Shown here: positions 14,401 to 29,400 of the stretch, piece after piece | How positions within the stretch are numbered: position 1 is the stretch's first letter | Layout of the letters: the number at the start of each line of letters is the position of its first letter | Assembly: GCA_036583965.1 (NCBI GenBank) | Contig: JAZBQD010000027.1 | Coordinates: 6,549,187-6,613,186 of the forward strand | Direction: 5' to 3' | DNA length: 64,000 nucleotides | From: Prunella strophiata | Lineage: Eukaryota; Chordata; Aves; Passeriformes; Prunellidae | Notes under the pieces: model-generated | The model's database searches: none | Told to the model about the DNA's origin: nothing | Seen by the model: only the letters and a program-made list of their open reading frames with translations | Made by a program: the position numbers and the translations under genes

Positions 14401-17400
14401 TTGTCAAAGCTACTCCTTTTCTTTTCCCCTCCTCCCTTTTCTTCCTGAAATAATGGTGTCCTAGCACCAGATAACCCTGCCTGTGAGTCTTGTGGTTGAC
14501 AAGTTCACTGTTGCATGTTGGTAACTCCTTTGAAGAATGGCTAATGAAATTGTAAATTTAAATTGGAAGCTCTCTCAAATACAGTGTGCTTTTTTTCCCC
14601 TTTGTACAGCCTTTATCTGCCAAGTAAATTCCAATACTAAGGTTTGCTTGTTTAGTTTTTCTGTACATCCAACCAGGCATCTCAAGTTTCTGTTATTCCA
14701 TGCACAGTTTTAAAATCAGTATTTTAATAAAATTAGAATGGGGACAGTTTATTTAAGTTTTGGTGACTTGATTCACTAAGGAGAAACCCAAAACCCTGCA
14801 TAATTAAGCACAGATAAAGCTGAAACACAAACAAGAAAATCATGCTGTTTAAATTTACTTTTTGTTTTCTTGATAGATGTTTAATTTTAAAATGAAGAAT
14901 GTAGTTATTCATATTGGAAGGAGCCTCTGTATTATGTTTGGGGCTGTTCTGATAAATGTGAGGGTTATAAATTGACAATATAGCTGAAGTTGACACATAC
15001 TTAACACTCTATGTTTAGTGAATATTTTCATGTCTTTGCACAGAGAAAAATTCCTGTGAATTGAGCAAGGAAAGGGTGTGAGCTGGGAAGTTAATTTTGT
15101 GTCATGTCATCAGAAATGGTTGACATTGTATCAGTGCAATAGTGGACAAAAGCTCATAAAGAGCTTTCATAAATAGTTTTCTAACTATAAATTTGGTATT
15201 AATGCAGTGCAGTTACTTAGTTTTTTGTTGCTCAGAATACTTTGTGTGCTACTTACATAGCACTTCTGAAATTTGTGTCACCGTATATTTTTAATATTTT
15301 GTGATTTATTCAGACTAAGTGATCATCACAATAAAACCGTTATATATATATAAATATATATATATATGTATATTTAGGAGAGTATTAATTTTTGTTTGTG
15401 CTGTTTGGATTGTTGGGGTTTTTTCTGAGTATTGCCTTATTTTGAATGCTCTCCCTCCCACCTTTGGAATGGCATTATTTTTATTGTAACATTCTGATTT
15501 TAAGCAAAGATATGAGAATGTTGAAATACCATTTATTTTCACTGCTTTTGCCTCTTACAAAGTAATTTTTTCAGCACTGGCTTCTGGAATTCAGAATTGA
15601 GGAAAGAAACACATTATTTCATATTTTTATAATTTAATTTCATAAAATAACCTAAAAATATATATATATCAGTATAAAAAAAAAGCTTTGGAGAAATTGC
15701 AACCTGTGTGTCTTGTCTTCTAATTTATACTATGGGGGGCACTTAATTTTACCAGGGCAACAGATGAGCTGCAGGCACCAGCATTCTTCACTTGAAGTGA
15801 GAAATTGAGTTCCAAGAGTAAATAAAAACAAGATTGAAGGTTTAAATCCTCTACTAGGCTTTTTGAACTTATATACTCATTAAATGTTTATTGGAGTGGT
15901 GGGATTACGAAGGATTTGGGCAGCTTCATCAACTGGTATATACTTAATCACTAAGTAAAACACTACATTTGATAGAGTGTTTCTCACGATGCCACACTCA
16001 ATCCATCTTAATGAAAACCGCTTCAAACTGATTTAATTTGAGAGCACTTGGCAGCTTGAGTGCTCAGAGATCTTGGCCTTTTCTTGACAAATTCTCAACT
16101 CTGTCCAGAGCAGAAGGTGCACTCTGCAGTTCATGTCTAGTGAGACAGCCATCAGCTGTGTTTTCAATCTGTGTTGTGGATACTTTTTACCTAAAAAAAA
16201 CCCCAAACCAAAACAACCCAGTGTGTATAAACATGAAGCTTTTTTCCAGGAATATTTTAATTTGGGTTATTTAAAGAAAGTTAACTTATGTCAGAACATG
16301 TGTTTTGAATGCAGAGTATGAGTTCAATTTCTTTTTACAAAAATAGATGTTTCCTGTTAAATTTCATTGTCTTTTCATGTGTTGGTAAGGATGACGATTC
16401 ATAGTTATTTAACAAAATGTCTCTTGAAAAAAGAAATGCCTTGTAAAAAAGTTGAGGTGTTTATCTGCTGTGTTTGAGTCATTAACTAATGAAGATTAAC
16501 AAACATGATGGGTATCTTTTAACCTTTGGAGCCACTGCTGCCACAACAATGCCAGTTTTTGGTAGGAGAGGTGGAATGAGGTCAAATGTGGCTCTGCTTT
16601 AAAACCTGTATAACTCTTTGCCACAAAAATACAATAGCCAAGATACAGAGCCTTGATTTTAACAGCTAATGTCCTTGGCCATGAAATTCCCAGCTGCCTC
16701 CAGAAGCCTGAAAGTTAAGGGTGATGTGTTTTCATTTCTTATTGTATATATGATAAAAAAATATTTCCAGTATTTCCTTTAATAGGATCAGGAAGAGAGA
16801 CAGAGATTTATTAAATCAATAATTAAGCTGGTTTTTGTGAAAGTCTTCCTCTGTCTATTGGAAAGAAGAGTTTTCCCTGTCACTAAGTTCCTGAAGAATG
16901 GGCTTACTCTTGCTTAAGAGCTACACTGCCATAGGAATTGCTACACCTGAAGAAATCCTATGAAAGACATCCTATTTTTAACAAGGTGTTTGGGGGAGGT
17001 CTCTTAGTGTGTTTGTGAGTGTCTTGTGTTCTGAGACATCATAGGGTTTATCCTAACTATAGGTGGTATTGTTATTAATACTGGATTTTAATTGCTATAT
17101 TGAAGCTTACTGAGTTATATATGTGAGTAATACTGAAGTATTTTCTGTTACTAGAGCTTGTTTGTCTTTTCATTTTTATAGGTGGTTGCTACTCTTTTAT
17201 TAAGAGAAAGAATAAAGACATTGCCTTTGCCTTTTCAGGAGCTCTTCTCTTTATATACCTCTGTCAGCTCACCTCCTGCTCCTCTCTCAACCTTTTTGTC
17301 CACTGACTTTTAATAAATATGTGAAACATCTCTCTTAGCACAGATTGGTATTGTCACCTCAATATATATTCCTGCATTCTGAAAATGAACCGTGTTTTTC

Positions 17401-20400
17401 TTCTCCTTGAATTCTGTCTTTTAGGTTCAATTTAGAGGCAGCACCATCCTTCTCACATATGGGTTCTTTATTTCCTGAATGCCTAGAGCAAAGTATGCTC
17501 TTTCCATGATTTGGTGTGTTCAAATAAAAGCTATTTTTTTCCCCGTCTTCCTTGGTGATAGCAGAATATTCCTTCATACAGGGTTTTCTGTAGCATCATT
17601 TTTATCTGTGTCACTCAGAAAAATGTCCCTTATTATTTCAGCTAAATAAGTTTATACTGAATTTATTACAGATTACAGCTGGAGGAATTACCACTTTACA
17701 GTAAAGTGGTAATTTTAAATAATAAAGTGGTGTTTAATTTATTTATTAAACATAAATAACCTGACCACTAATGTACATGGTCTGATTGAAACTGGAGGAC
17801 AGGTGTAGAAGTATAATTCTGTTTTTCCAGGAAGAGTGAAGCAGCTGCACTATGGCAAATATCAGTACATAAATTCCAGTTAAGTCCCATGTTAGTCACC
17901 ATTTTCTTTCCAGTCTTGCCTGATGTGTGTTAGCAGTTCTGTCCTTTAATTTGTAAATTATTTCTGAATTTGTGGGTAACTATTGTTTAGAAATTTCTAC
18001 TACAACACCAGTTTAGTAGCTTCACTGTTTGCCAACACAGTCTTCATTTTCCATATCTGAAGAGTGGCTTCATCTTCCATATCTGGAGGGCTGCTCCTGG
18101 GTATGGGTCTCTCCTCAGCATCCTCTGTATTTGATACTAAATAATGGATGTTTTGTGAACTTGTCTGCCTCATTCTACATTTTCTCTTCTTTCAAAGCTT
18201 GTGATTATAGATCTTACCTGAGTTTGGTGTTAATTACTGGATACTATTTGCATTATGTAAGATACCACTACAGGTGCAATTGATTGAAATGGAGATACAA
18301 CAGTATAATAGGATCAAATAGTTGGAAGATGAAAGTAGAATAAATCAGGCTTTAATACACCTTTACCTGGGAGAGTGGGTAGCTGTTTGAACACCTTACC
18401 ATGGCTCCTGTGGATTCTTCATCACTGATGGATTTTTGAGACTAGATGTTTTACTGAAAGGTAAAATCACAAGAAGATTAAACTAGGAGCTAGTTTGGGG
18501 ATGTCTTATGCCATGTCTAATACAAAACATGGGATCAGAAGTTTAGAGGAATCACCTCACTTCTACTTTAGGGATCTGTGGGGTACAGTTTTTTTCAGAT
18601 CTCTTCTACAAGGGTAGATAAAGTAGCTGTGCCCAAGGCTGATCCCATGAGCTCCAAGATCACCTTGGACAGGTGGATGAGATTGTGCACTTCAAAGATT
18701 TAAAAAAGTGCAAATGCGTCCCTTTGTTTATTTGAATTAATTCTCACTGCATAAAGTCTGGAAGAAAAAAATTAAGATTTGATTTATTAGCCTACCAGTT
18801 TGACAGAACATTCATGCCTCTAGCAGCTGTTACATCATGAACTTTTTTATCTCAGTCATTACTTGAACTTGTAAACCTGAGATTCAGAAATAACCATTCA
18901 GGTCCGTGGTTTTGCTGACCCTTATGATTGCATTCCTATTCCCATTCAAGTTCATATTCTTTTGAGTTATCTGAGTTACTCACAGTATTAGGAACTGGCT
19001 GAGAAGCTTAGAAATCCCATTACCCACTGATGCCAATTTAGTCACCTCAAGATCTATGGGGTTTTTGCCTCGGTGACAACTTTTCCCTCAACTTTGCATC
19101 AGTGAAAAATTTTCTTCTAATTCTGCACAAAGTGTGTTAACTTCTCTGAAGTTTTAAAATGCCTGGTCTTCAGCATGCACATACTCTGAAAAATGCATCC
19201 CTTGGTGGCTTAAGTTCCTCAAGTCCTAAGGCCTTTGGAAGTCCATCAGGTATTGAGTGCTTAAAACCTTTCTGGTATTCCATACCTTTGTAGGGACTAG
19301 TAAAAGTTATTCCCTGTTTTATTTTTTTTTCCTTGTTTAAAATTTCATGCTAAGTATATAACTTCCAAATCATTTTTTTGAAAAACCCAACACAGAACAG
19401 TCTAGTGCTCCATTAGCATGCTTCTTTTGTGTAATTTGAGACTGTTCAACAGTTTTGTAAGGCTGTTTTAATAGTTCAAAATTGACTTCAAAATACCCAG
19501 TATTAGTCATAATAGAATCCTAAAATTTACTCTGACTTTTCAAAGGCTTGAAATAAACACAACCAAAACTTCCTTATAAATATGTGCTACCATGGGTTAG
19601 TAAAATAAACAAACATGAAAACAAACCCACACAACAGCAGCAACAACAACAAAGTTCAAGCTGTGAGCCTTTTGCAATCATGCATTTTTCCAAGGAAAAA
19701 ACGCACCCAGCTTTCATGAATATTTTTCAAAATCATGTTTCAGCACTTCAGTTCCTCCTGCTACCTCTTTACATTTATGATAGCAATATGCCTGTGCCCA
19801 CACTTAACATTTTGGATGAGGTATCAGATACAAGTACAGTCTTTTATATGTGATGGAGTTTAGCCTTTGCATGGTGAGATTTGTTGATGCAACAAAAATT
19901 ACATTCCCTTGGGAAGTAACTCAGTGTAAAGCTCCATTGTGTTTGTGCCTGTTCTGTTTACTGAAATTTGTCCCTAAATCTTTAAGCCTAAAACTGTACA
20001 TATTTTGAAACATTCTGTTGTACGGAATCTCATATTTAACAGTTTCATGGGGTTGTTTCTTTGGAAGTAAAAGTGTTTCTCAAGAGCCTTTTTTTCTGTC
20101 CGCTCCCAGTGAAAAGAGGAGAGCAAAGCCATCCGCTTACCACAAAGCAGTGCCACCACAAAGGAAAGATTAAGGGTTTAGAGAGAGGTCAATGTGGGTT
20201 TTTCTCTAACTAAACACTTTCCTAAAGTTTCCTTGTGGAAAAAATAATGAAGTCATCTCAGAGTTTTTAAAGAATTTTTATTTCTTTTTCACCGTCTGCA
20301 TTCGCTTGTCTTCTCAGCATGGATGTTTAATCTTTCTAGGCTTTGTGAATTGGTCCAAATGAATAAGTGGTGAGCTGTCTCTCTAGGAGCTAGAGGCTTA

Positions 20401-23400
20401 TTCTAAGGCCCTAATCACTGAGTAAACACATCTTTGCCCTCCCTCTCTTACAACTGCTATATAATAGTCGAGATTCTAGCACAGTAACCTGGATATTGCA
20501 GGGATCGACGCTTTGAAATGCAGAACGGCTGATCCTCAAAAACAGACAGTGCCTGATCTTCCCCTGCCTCTTTCTTCTTTTTAAATTAAATATCACCACA
20601 GAAATGCTGTTTTATTGCATGATATTGTGCATCAGTGCCCTGGATTTTCAAGTTTAGTTTCAGTCAACATTGTTGGCTGCACTTATATGGATCTCTGCAT
20701 GTTGGGCTTATTAATGGCCCTTCCTGGCACATGTGTATGTGGTTCTGAAGAACATTTAAATTAAATTAGACAAACAGTAATGCAAATTGCTAATCCCTTT
20801 CCCAAAGTCGAATGTTCAAATGTTCCTTTTATAAACAGTCATTAAATTTTATCCAAAGCCAGTATATGAGGCAAGAGCCCTACAGGGGCTTTCTGCAAAG
20901 ACAGCTTATCTGGAAATTGCATCCCATGTCCTGCTATATCAATACACATCAATATCTAGGGTTCAGTGTTACTTCTGATGAAGAGATTTGAAATTACTTT
21001 AAATAAAAATCTGAAAATAGCACCGTATCATCTCAGCAAATATGTTCAAGTACTATTTTAAAATAAAGTAATTTATATGGGTATGGGGGAGTGGAAAGCA
21101 GTAATTTTCTGAATTATATTTATAATTCATTGAATGCCAATTGCAGAATCACAGTCCTTAGCTAGCTCATAGGCCCCCTGTACATTTGCAGCCTGCTTTC
21201 TATATTTACATGCACGCAGACTTGTTTTCCAAAAGGTGGTCTGAGATTTTCATGGGGACGCAGCTGCTGGCAGTGAAGCTCAAGTTTTACTTGATAAGGT
21301 TCCAGAGGAACAGCACAGAATATTTTGTTTCAAGAGACCATAAACACCATCTCAACATGTAGTGCCTCTTTTTTTGGCTACAGAGGTGGTGATAGCAATG
21401 CACTATCATTTTTTTCAGGTTGTTTATAACTGGTTTTGTGGTAGATGCTGTCCAATCAAGGGGCATGCTCCTTGTTCAGGGTAAATGTTATTTTTGCTGG
21501 ACAGCAGGCTAAAAAAGTTCACTCATTTCTTAGGTCTGTTAATAAGGTTTTTGTTTTTCATTCATTGTTCTTTTCTTGTTCTAAGCACATAATATTTTGT
21601 ATTTTAGTACTCAGAATATTAGGAAGCATTGAAAATATTTAAAAATTTTCAGGGATGGACCATTTGACTTGAAATCTGCTGGTTATTTCTTGTGTTGAGA
21701 TACTTGTCACCCTTGATAAACCCCATTGTGAGTACTAAAACACAAATCTGCAGCAGCAACTGTAAATTGTAAATTGCCTGAGGAACTTTTCACTCATCTC
21801 TTGTCACATTTTTTCCAGAGAAAGCTTCTTGCTATCTACCTCCACCATGATGAAAGTGTACTAACCAACGTCTTCTGCTCACAAATGCTTTGTGCTGAAT
21901 CTATTGTCTCCTACCTGAGTCAGAACTTCATAACCTGGGCATGGGACATGACAAAAGAAGCAAACAGAGCAAGGTAAGACTCTTTGGACTCTGAGTGGAG
22001 CAGCTTTTCTCAGGAAGGCCCTTGTCTCTGGCTGTAAAATCTTTTGGTGCTTTATATCTATTTGAGTTAAAACTTCATGCTCATTCTCAGCTGATCAATG
22101 GAGCTGTGCTGGCTGACATTCATTGAGAATTGGACTGGACTTGTGTTCATCACCAAGTAACTTCTTATTCCTGTGCAGGAAAAAGTAATTGAAGAAATTA
22201 TTTACCTTTTTTTTTTTCCAGTTTATTTTCAAACATGATTCTATTTTCAAACATGATTCTGTTTTCAAACATGTGCCTTCACAGTTATGCACTGCAGTGC
22301 CATAATGTTACATGGCATTAATTTTGTGTGTGTTGGTGTAACTGCATGAGAGCTGTCTGGGGTAATAACTGTTGTTTTAATGAAAATCTTATTTAAAAAA
22401 TAACATTTGTGTGATAAATCAGTATTAAGAACAGATTATGCAAAATGTTAAATGCTTGCAATTCATATATACTTTTTTGACCTACAGTTTTTCTACAGAA
22501 CATTCCTTTGGGAATGTTCAGATATTTTGGTTCTGATATAATAAAAGCTCTCTTATGTCTTAGAGACCATAATTTTGCTGATGAGTGAAGAAATTAAAAC
22601 TGTAGATTCCACCTCCTTCTACAGCTTTTGTAGATTACCAACAGATTTTCTTAGTGTTATACCAAGGCCTCTCTCTTCTTTAGTTATTTATCAGTTGATC
22701 ATGATCTACTGAAAACAATGATATTATTATTATTATTATAACATTTAAAAATCAGACTTGTTTGGTTCTCTAACTTGGACCTTATTTTATAACCTTTATT
22801 TACCAGAAGATGACTGATCATGTCTTGTCAGCATAACATCCTATGTGTATTACTATAATCAGAGTTATTCTAATTTTTGACTGAAAGATGCAACAATCAT
22901 TTGGCCTGGAATAAGGTTACCACTTCTTTACACAATTCCAGTGATTATTGAGTAAGGAAAATTATACATTTATGTTTCTTTCTCTTGTGGATTATTAGAA
23001 TAGAGCATTTATGCATTTCTAGTCTTCACTGTGTAAATTATAGTGAATATTTCTTTACTGAGGTGACCTTGGAGAACAGAATAGTCTCTTTTTCTAATGT
23101 GCTTTTTAAATGACACTTTGTGTTTCTCAGGAATTCCTCACTTGACCTTCTGCATTTTGTCGTTGGAGGAATCAGCAGCAATGTTTCTAGTTTGAGTTAT
23201 TCTAGAGAAGTGTAAAAGGTTATGGAAAAAAGCAGTTGCAAAAACAGATTAGCTATGTTTCTGAAAAAGAAAAAAATAAGAGAGGAAAAAGAAACATCTA
23301 GGTTCTTTCATAGGACCAAATACATAGACTGGAAAGTTGCTTAAGTCTTTTGGTATTGCCATTCATGGGCAGTAAGGAGCCTCCTCCTTTTCTTTTATCC

Positions 23401-26400
23401 CACAAGTTGGTGTAGAAGGAAACACTATTTCTAAACCATCTGTAGTGGCTAAGTTCAGTTGACTACCTGCTGTTCTATTGTCTGCTCTTCTATTTAATTC
23501 TCTAGTTTCTTTTATTTTACAATGACAAAAAATTGCAGTGTAGTTTCTTTTGAAAAACTGTGTTTGAGGGGTTTTTTATGACTAACGATCAACAGCCATG
23601 TAATTGCTTTGTTGTGTTTTACTAAAGAAATCTATTAAGTAGCACAACTTTGATACACTAGTAATAAGAGTTTGCAGGTTACACAGACACCTGTGGTGAC
23701 CAAAGCGACAGAAGCTGCTTGTTAGAAAGAGCCTGTACAGCTGTGTCCTATTAACTCCTTATGACACTTCTTAAAACACAAAATAAAGGGCTTGTTTAAG
23801 GCTTTATAGCTGCTCTCAATGAACTCAGTCCCTGATTGTGCTGGACGATAGGGTTTTTAAGCCTTCATTTTTTTGCTTTCTGTTAACAACAACAAAGAAA
23901 CTGTCATATTAACAGTGAGGTCAAAAAATAGTAAGGGGTAAACAAGGCATGCTGGCTCGAATTAGAATAATTTCTCAGTTGTGTTTAGTGTCACATCCTG
24001 CTCCTTAGACTGTGATTTCTTCAGAGGGGGCACTATGCTTCCTTCTCCCTTTGGAAAGTGCCAATGCACTGTGGGCATTCCCATAAATAAATACTCAGTC
24101 ACTACCCTTCATGTGACACAGTGACAGTGGTCTTGGAGCCCATTCTGTTCTGTGTCCCTGTGAACACAGTTAAATGTAGCTTTTTACTTGAATGCTGAGA
24201 AAACAACAGCAACCATAGGAGTAGCTGGGTTTTGCCTGCTGGTGTAGCCCAAGAGCAACTCATTTATACTCCTCCAATTGCATTGTAAAAATGCTGGGAA
24301 AGCCAGGGTGGGACAGCAGAGGAATCAGGCCCACTTGATTTACAGCAGTCAACAGAGACACCTCAATGTCATTAGTAAAATACATGGTTTCAGTGCTGTG
24401 GAATGTCATGAATAAATTTAAACAGCTATAAAGACTTTCCTTTTATAAGCCAAAAAAAATCTTCTGAATGTTCTGATCCACAGATGTAATTTTATTCCAA
24501 AATTAGTCCTAACAGTTATTTCCAATTTTCTCATTAATGAAATGAGGGTCCATCCTGAACACTGTAGAACAAAACCAGCTCCAAATTCATGTCATTTCCA
24601 CCACTTTTTAATGTGTTTGTCAGCTGACACTGATACAGGAATGTGCTTTAAAACCTGCATTACTGTACAATAGCACATTTCTTCTGGAATCTCTCGACAG
24701 ATTGAACAGAATCCAACAGATTGAAGAGAGTCTGTAGGTAAGAGTAAAATGCTGTGAGAGCACTGGGTACCTGCCAGCAGCAGTGCAAGAGCATAGGCAT
24801 TACAACTTTGGGAGTCAGATACTAAAATATTTCTTTCTGCAGCCATGCAGGACTGTCACTTTTTCAAAATGAAGGAAACGTCTAGTTAATACAGTTGAGG
24901 GGAAGTTTTGTTTCGGCTTCCAAGGGTTTTAATTGCCTCTGACATCAGGTTTGCAGTGAAGGGAGCAGTTACTTTGAGTAAGTTCTGTGATTATGAATTT
25001 TTTCATTAATCATAATACAATTATAAGAAAGAGAAAATAAAATAAGTAGCCTTAATTTAGGGAAATAATGTGGTGCTTTTATAATACAGTTAAGGAGTAT
25101 ACATGAAATCTTTATCTCCTATAGTTTAGATTTCAGTTTAGGGAGCAACTCCTTGAAATATTCTTGTGATCTGTTCCTGTCAAAGAAGGAAAAAGGACAC
25201 TATGCTACACATATATCTCTAACTTTAGCTGTTGTTATATTCCAATCAATTTGAGGTGAATTGTGAGCTCAAAAATCGTTGTTTCCTTTCAATTGCTTGC
25301 AGTGAAGATTGCTGCCATGTCCCTTTCAGACAGCAGAAATTTGGAGGGAGGTGTCAGGGTGGTGGCAGTGGGGTTGGACTGCAGTGGTGCTGGCAGCTCT
25401 GGCCCTGCCACTTGGCCCAAGCACACATCTGCATTGGCCATCACTTGGGCTGGCAACTCCTCAGGTTTCCAGAGGGATTCTGGGATGGGTAAAGCAGGAC
25501 AGCCAGACATGAACTGTCTGTCAGTTCTGTCAGTTTTGACTTCTAAGAGTTGAGTCAATACCATTGTTCTAATACAATTATGTGCATGAGAGTTGTGTAT
25601 GTTTGTGCAAACACATTCCGAACTGGTTTTGTTACTTCATTAATGTGCATTTATATATTTGTATGCAGGAAAGATGAATAGTGATATAAATACACACACA
25701 TGCACACATACCTTATATTGGTACACACAGCATTTACAAACACTGATAATGCATAATATTAAGAGTTTTCCAGCACACATGGTGTTTGTTAAGCAAAGCC
25801 AAAACCATAAGACAGCAACTCAAAAATCTGTAGCAGCTTTTTAGCTTTTGATATCGTTGCCCTTGGGCACCATATTTCAAGGTGTTGCCAGTTTTGCTCT
25901 GATGACAGGTATTTGTTAGTTTTAGTGTTCAAATGATAGTTTTTCACTTTGCTTAAGCTTAGGAAGGAGTTAATTCACTAAACTGCTTCTCAGCAGCAGG
26001 TTGTCTTCACCTGCAATTTCCGTCATCAAGTGATTAGCCATATTCACAGTTGCTGACCCTTAATTCTAACCTACTGAATGATGCATGCCTGGATGAAGAC
26101 CAGTTGACCATATTACTCCAGCTCCCCAATCCCATTTGATCCTTCAGCAAATATATTGCAGGTGTGGGGTCTGTGAGAGTGGGAGGAGGTGAGTTAATTT
26201 CTCTCTGCCTCTTCAGGAGTGACCACAGATTCTGTATATGTTGCTTGCAAAACTGTTGGACGTGTTCTTCAGGCACTAAATCCTTAACAGGTTTCACAGA
26301 GCAGTGTGAAAACCTTTTCTATTGTATTCTGCAATTTTTTATTTAATTTACTTTAATAGCAATACAGTGCCAGTCAATAAAAACAGGTCAGAAGTCTAAT

Positions 26401-29400
26401 TAATGTTTTAAAAATAAAGGTTCTCAAACACCATGTGAGTTTGTCATTTTCTGTATGGTTTGTTTTGAGGAGGAAGAGGAAAGAAGGTGAGGAGGGAACC
26501 CTTCTGTTCCATGATTACATCCCACCCGCTCATTTTCTCCTTTTCTCCTTTGCTTTTGATTTTAGTGGCGGTCTTAACAGAATGTCAAGATCAATTTGCA
26601 GCATGGTTTAACTCAAGGTTTGCATTCTGCCAGCAGCAATTGTCCCACTGAACAATGCCATGTGTTCTTGTAACTTCAGAAGCTTTTAGAAGGCTCATGG
26701 CAAGGGCAGCATCTAATGACTTTATTAGTGTAGGGTTTCAAAATGGACTCGGTAATTGTTCGCATCTCTTTGTCATTTAGTCATAATTACTGCATGGTAT
26801 TGTTCAGGGTTGCACTTGTGAATAGTTCCCTAATAGCACTGAAACGAAGAAAAAAAAGGAAAAGGATAAAAGGTGATTGTCTCTTTAGATGGAGAACCAA
26901 ACAGCCTGTATATAGATGATGGTTAAACTGTTTATTATACACCCACCAGAAAAGGTAAACTATCCCTGCTTAAATATTTATGTGCTTCAAGGTAATTTCA
27001 TGTTAGTAATCTAAAAATGTCCAAATTTGGAAAACTAAAAATCAGCAGAGAATGCATTTTGATCTGGTCAGTGATTAGGAAGATATGCATGTCTATAATA
27101 GCCAACTATAAATAGAAAGCAGCCTCTCTGGTGTTATCAAGATTTTCAGTCCATCAGTTTATATGCCTTTAGCAATGTTTTAAGGTCATCTGAGAAAATA
27201 GTTATTAAACCCAAGTAATTAATTTAATGATAGATTTGTAAGCATAGGTTTTAAGTCCCCACTCTAAAACAAAATCTCAAAGAATGTTCTATCCCACTGT
27301 ACTCAAACTACAACCTAGTTGGTTAAGCTTGTTGAACATAAAACTTTTTTGTGTCCTGTGCAAAAGAGGTGAAGGCAGAAGAACAGGTGGTCAGGACAGA
27401 TTTGTTGGACAGTTTTGAGGAAGGATCTGGTTGTATTGTCTTATTCCTTGTTTCTTTTGCTGTATTTGAGCAATCTTTCCTCCACTTTGGAGACTCTCAT
27501 TGACCTTACAGAATTGTATTTTACTTGTCAGGATGATTCTTTGACTTGTGAAGATTAATCTGAATTCTCTGACTTCTGATGAGCTTGTAACTTCTCCCAC
27601 TTTACCAACATCTGTAAAGTAACCAAACACACTGTCTGTTCTTGTCTAGGCTATTATTAAATCTGTATATTAAATCTACCTGTGGCAAGCCTTGAACATT
27701 CCTTAGGAAATCAAAGTACATAATGGGTGATGATGAAAGTTCATATTGTGTGTTCCATTCTTTGTGCAGTGTTCTAGCAAGGGGTCAAGGTGTATTTTAT
27801 TTATACTTTCACCAGTGACTTTGCCTGGTGTCCAAGGATGGACTAATGGGTTTCTGCAGGGCTGTGGTTGGGACTGAATGGGGTTGTGAAGAATTTGTCT
27901 AATCTGGTTGAAGCTTTCAGGGTGGGAGTCAGATCTTCCATGTTTTAGGAAGAGATAGATAACCCACTCATGTAGGCTTTACTTTTGCATAAAGTGGATA
28001 AAATCATGCTTTTTAACGTCTGAATCTGGTGTTTAGCATGTGGATCCTGAAGATGATACCCACATAATTTGATTTAAGCTGCTGTATCCATCTTTAAAAC
28101 ATGCCTTGTGTCTGCTGCTCCTTGTGTTTGAGTGATGACCCTACCAATATGGGTAAGGCAGTAACTCTGTGTTATGGAGACCAAGATTATTTCAATATGC
28201 CAATTCAGGACCTCAGCTTTTACTCTTTTAAAAATGTAAATACCTAATACAAAAATGTTATTTTTACATTAACATTTTAATGAGTCTTATGTTGACTTTG
28301 CACATTATATAATTATTATTAAAAATAATCAGAAACCTTGCATATTTAATATTCATAATTGTTTTCTTCGTGCTCAGCAAAGAAGTTACTTTTTTTCCAA
28401 ACCCATTTCTGAAATGTTAAAGGCTGTTTAAGGTTGGCTTTGGGAATTATCTAGTCATAAATAAATCACACTTTTTTGGCCCAAAGTCATCCACTTTGTC
28501 TTGTAAAACAGAATAGGTATTTTAGAAGAATTTCATTCTAGGACCTTATTTTAAAGTAATATTAAATAAGTTTCTACATTAATAAAAATTATTTTTAAAT
28601 GAATACAATTACCAAAAAGCTATGCCAGGAGTGTATTTTAATATAAGGCTTCACATACTAGCTAGGAGGAAATGATAACATTCTTCTTTGGAAAACTCAT
28701 GTGTTACAAAGATGATAACTCCTCACACAGGCTGTCTCAAAGTGCATGTGGAGGGAAAATTGCTGTGCAGGCATCATCATCTTCAACATCAACATCTTCA
28801 TGGCACCAGAATAATTTTTCCTTGGTGCCACTTTTAACTAAAAAGTGAACTATGTCTAAGCATTAATACCTGTTCAGTCTACATTTGAAAAACTTAAATA
28901 GTTCTAAATTTTTAGCTTGTTTCTGTATGTCAAGCCGTGGTCAGTGTCCATGTTTATTCTGTAGCTGTAACTGCTGGTTTCATTGCTACTGAGTCATAAA
29001 AGAAATGGTGCTGCTTGCCAGAACTGATACTTTTCTTGATGAACTTTTTTTTGTAACTTTTGAGATTATTTTTTAAAATGGATTTTTACTTCATAAAATG
29101 CTTTTTCGCCTTTCTCCTTCTCCCTCCTTGAATTTTTTTGTAATTTCAAAATAAAAGGACTAGTAGGATGCTGTTTGCCCTCCCTTTCTGGCAGCATTCC
29201 TCTGTTTCCATGTTGGTTGGAGATCACAGTAATCCAGTGCTGTGGAAAACCCTTTTCCCTGGAGGGACATCTGTCTCTTTGATGGACTCCACAGGCACTT
29301 TTTTTGGCAGCTCTGGAGATGCCACTGAGAGATCTGGCACACTTCTGTTCAGATGAAAGTAAGAAAATCCCTTGTAAGTGATGTACAGAGTAAGATACTG

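Larger units (their letters stand above)
14159..21818 (+). other. FAF1: FAF1 intron, phase 0, 7.66 kb
   Basis: GT-AG intron. It holds TA dinucleotide tracts (15340-15374; 15657-15669), a short CAG/CAA run (19631-19653), a near-perfect inverted repeat (17686-17714) and a patch around 20030-20960 that is less AT-rich and has scattered CpGs plus an octamer-like site. No coding or RNA gene was recognised. Confidence 0.88.
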
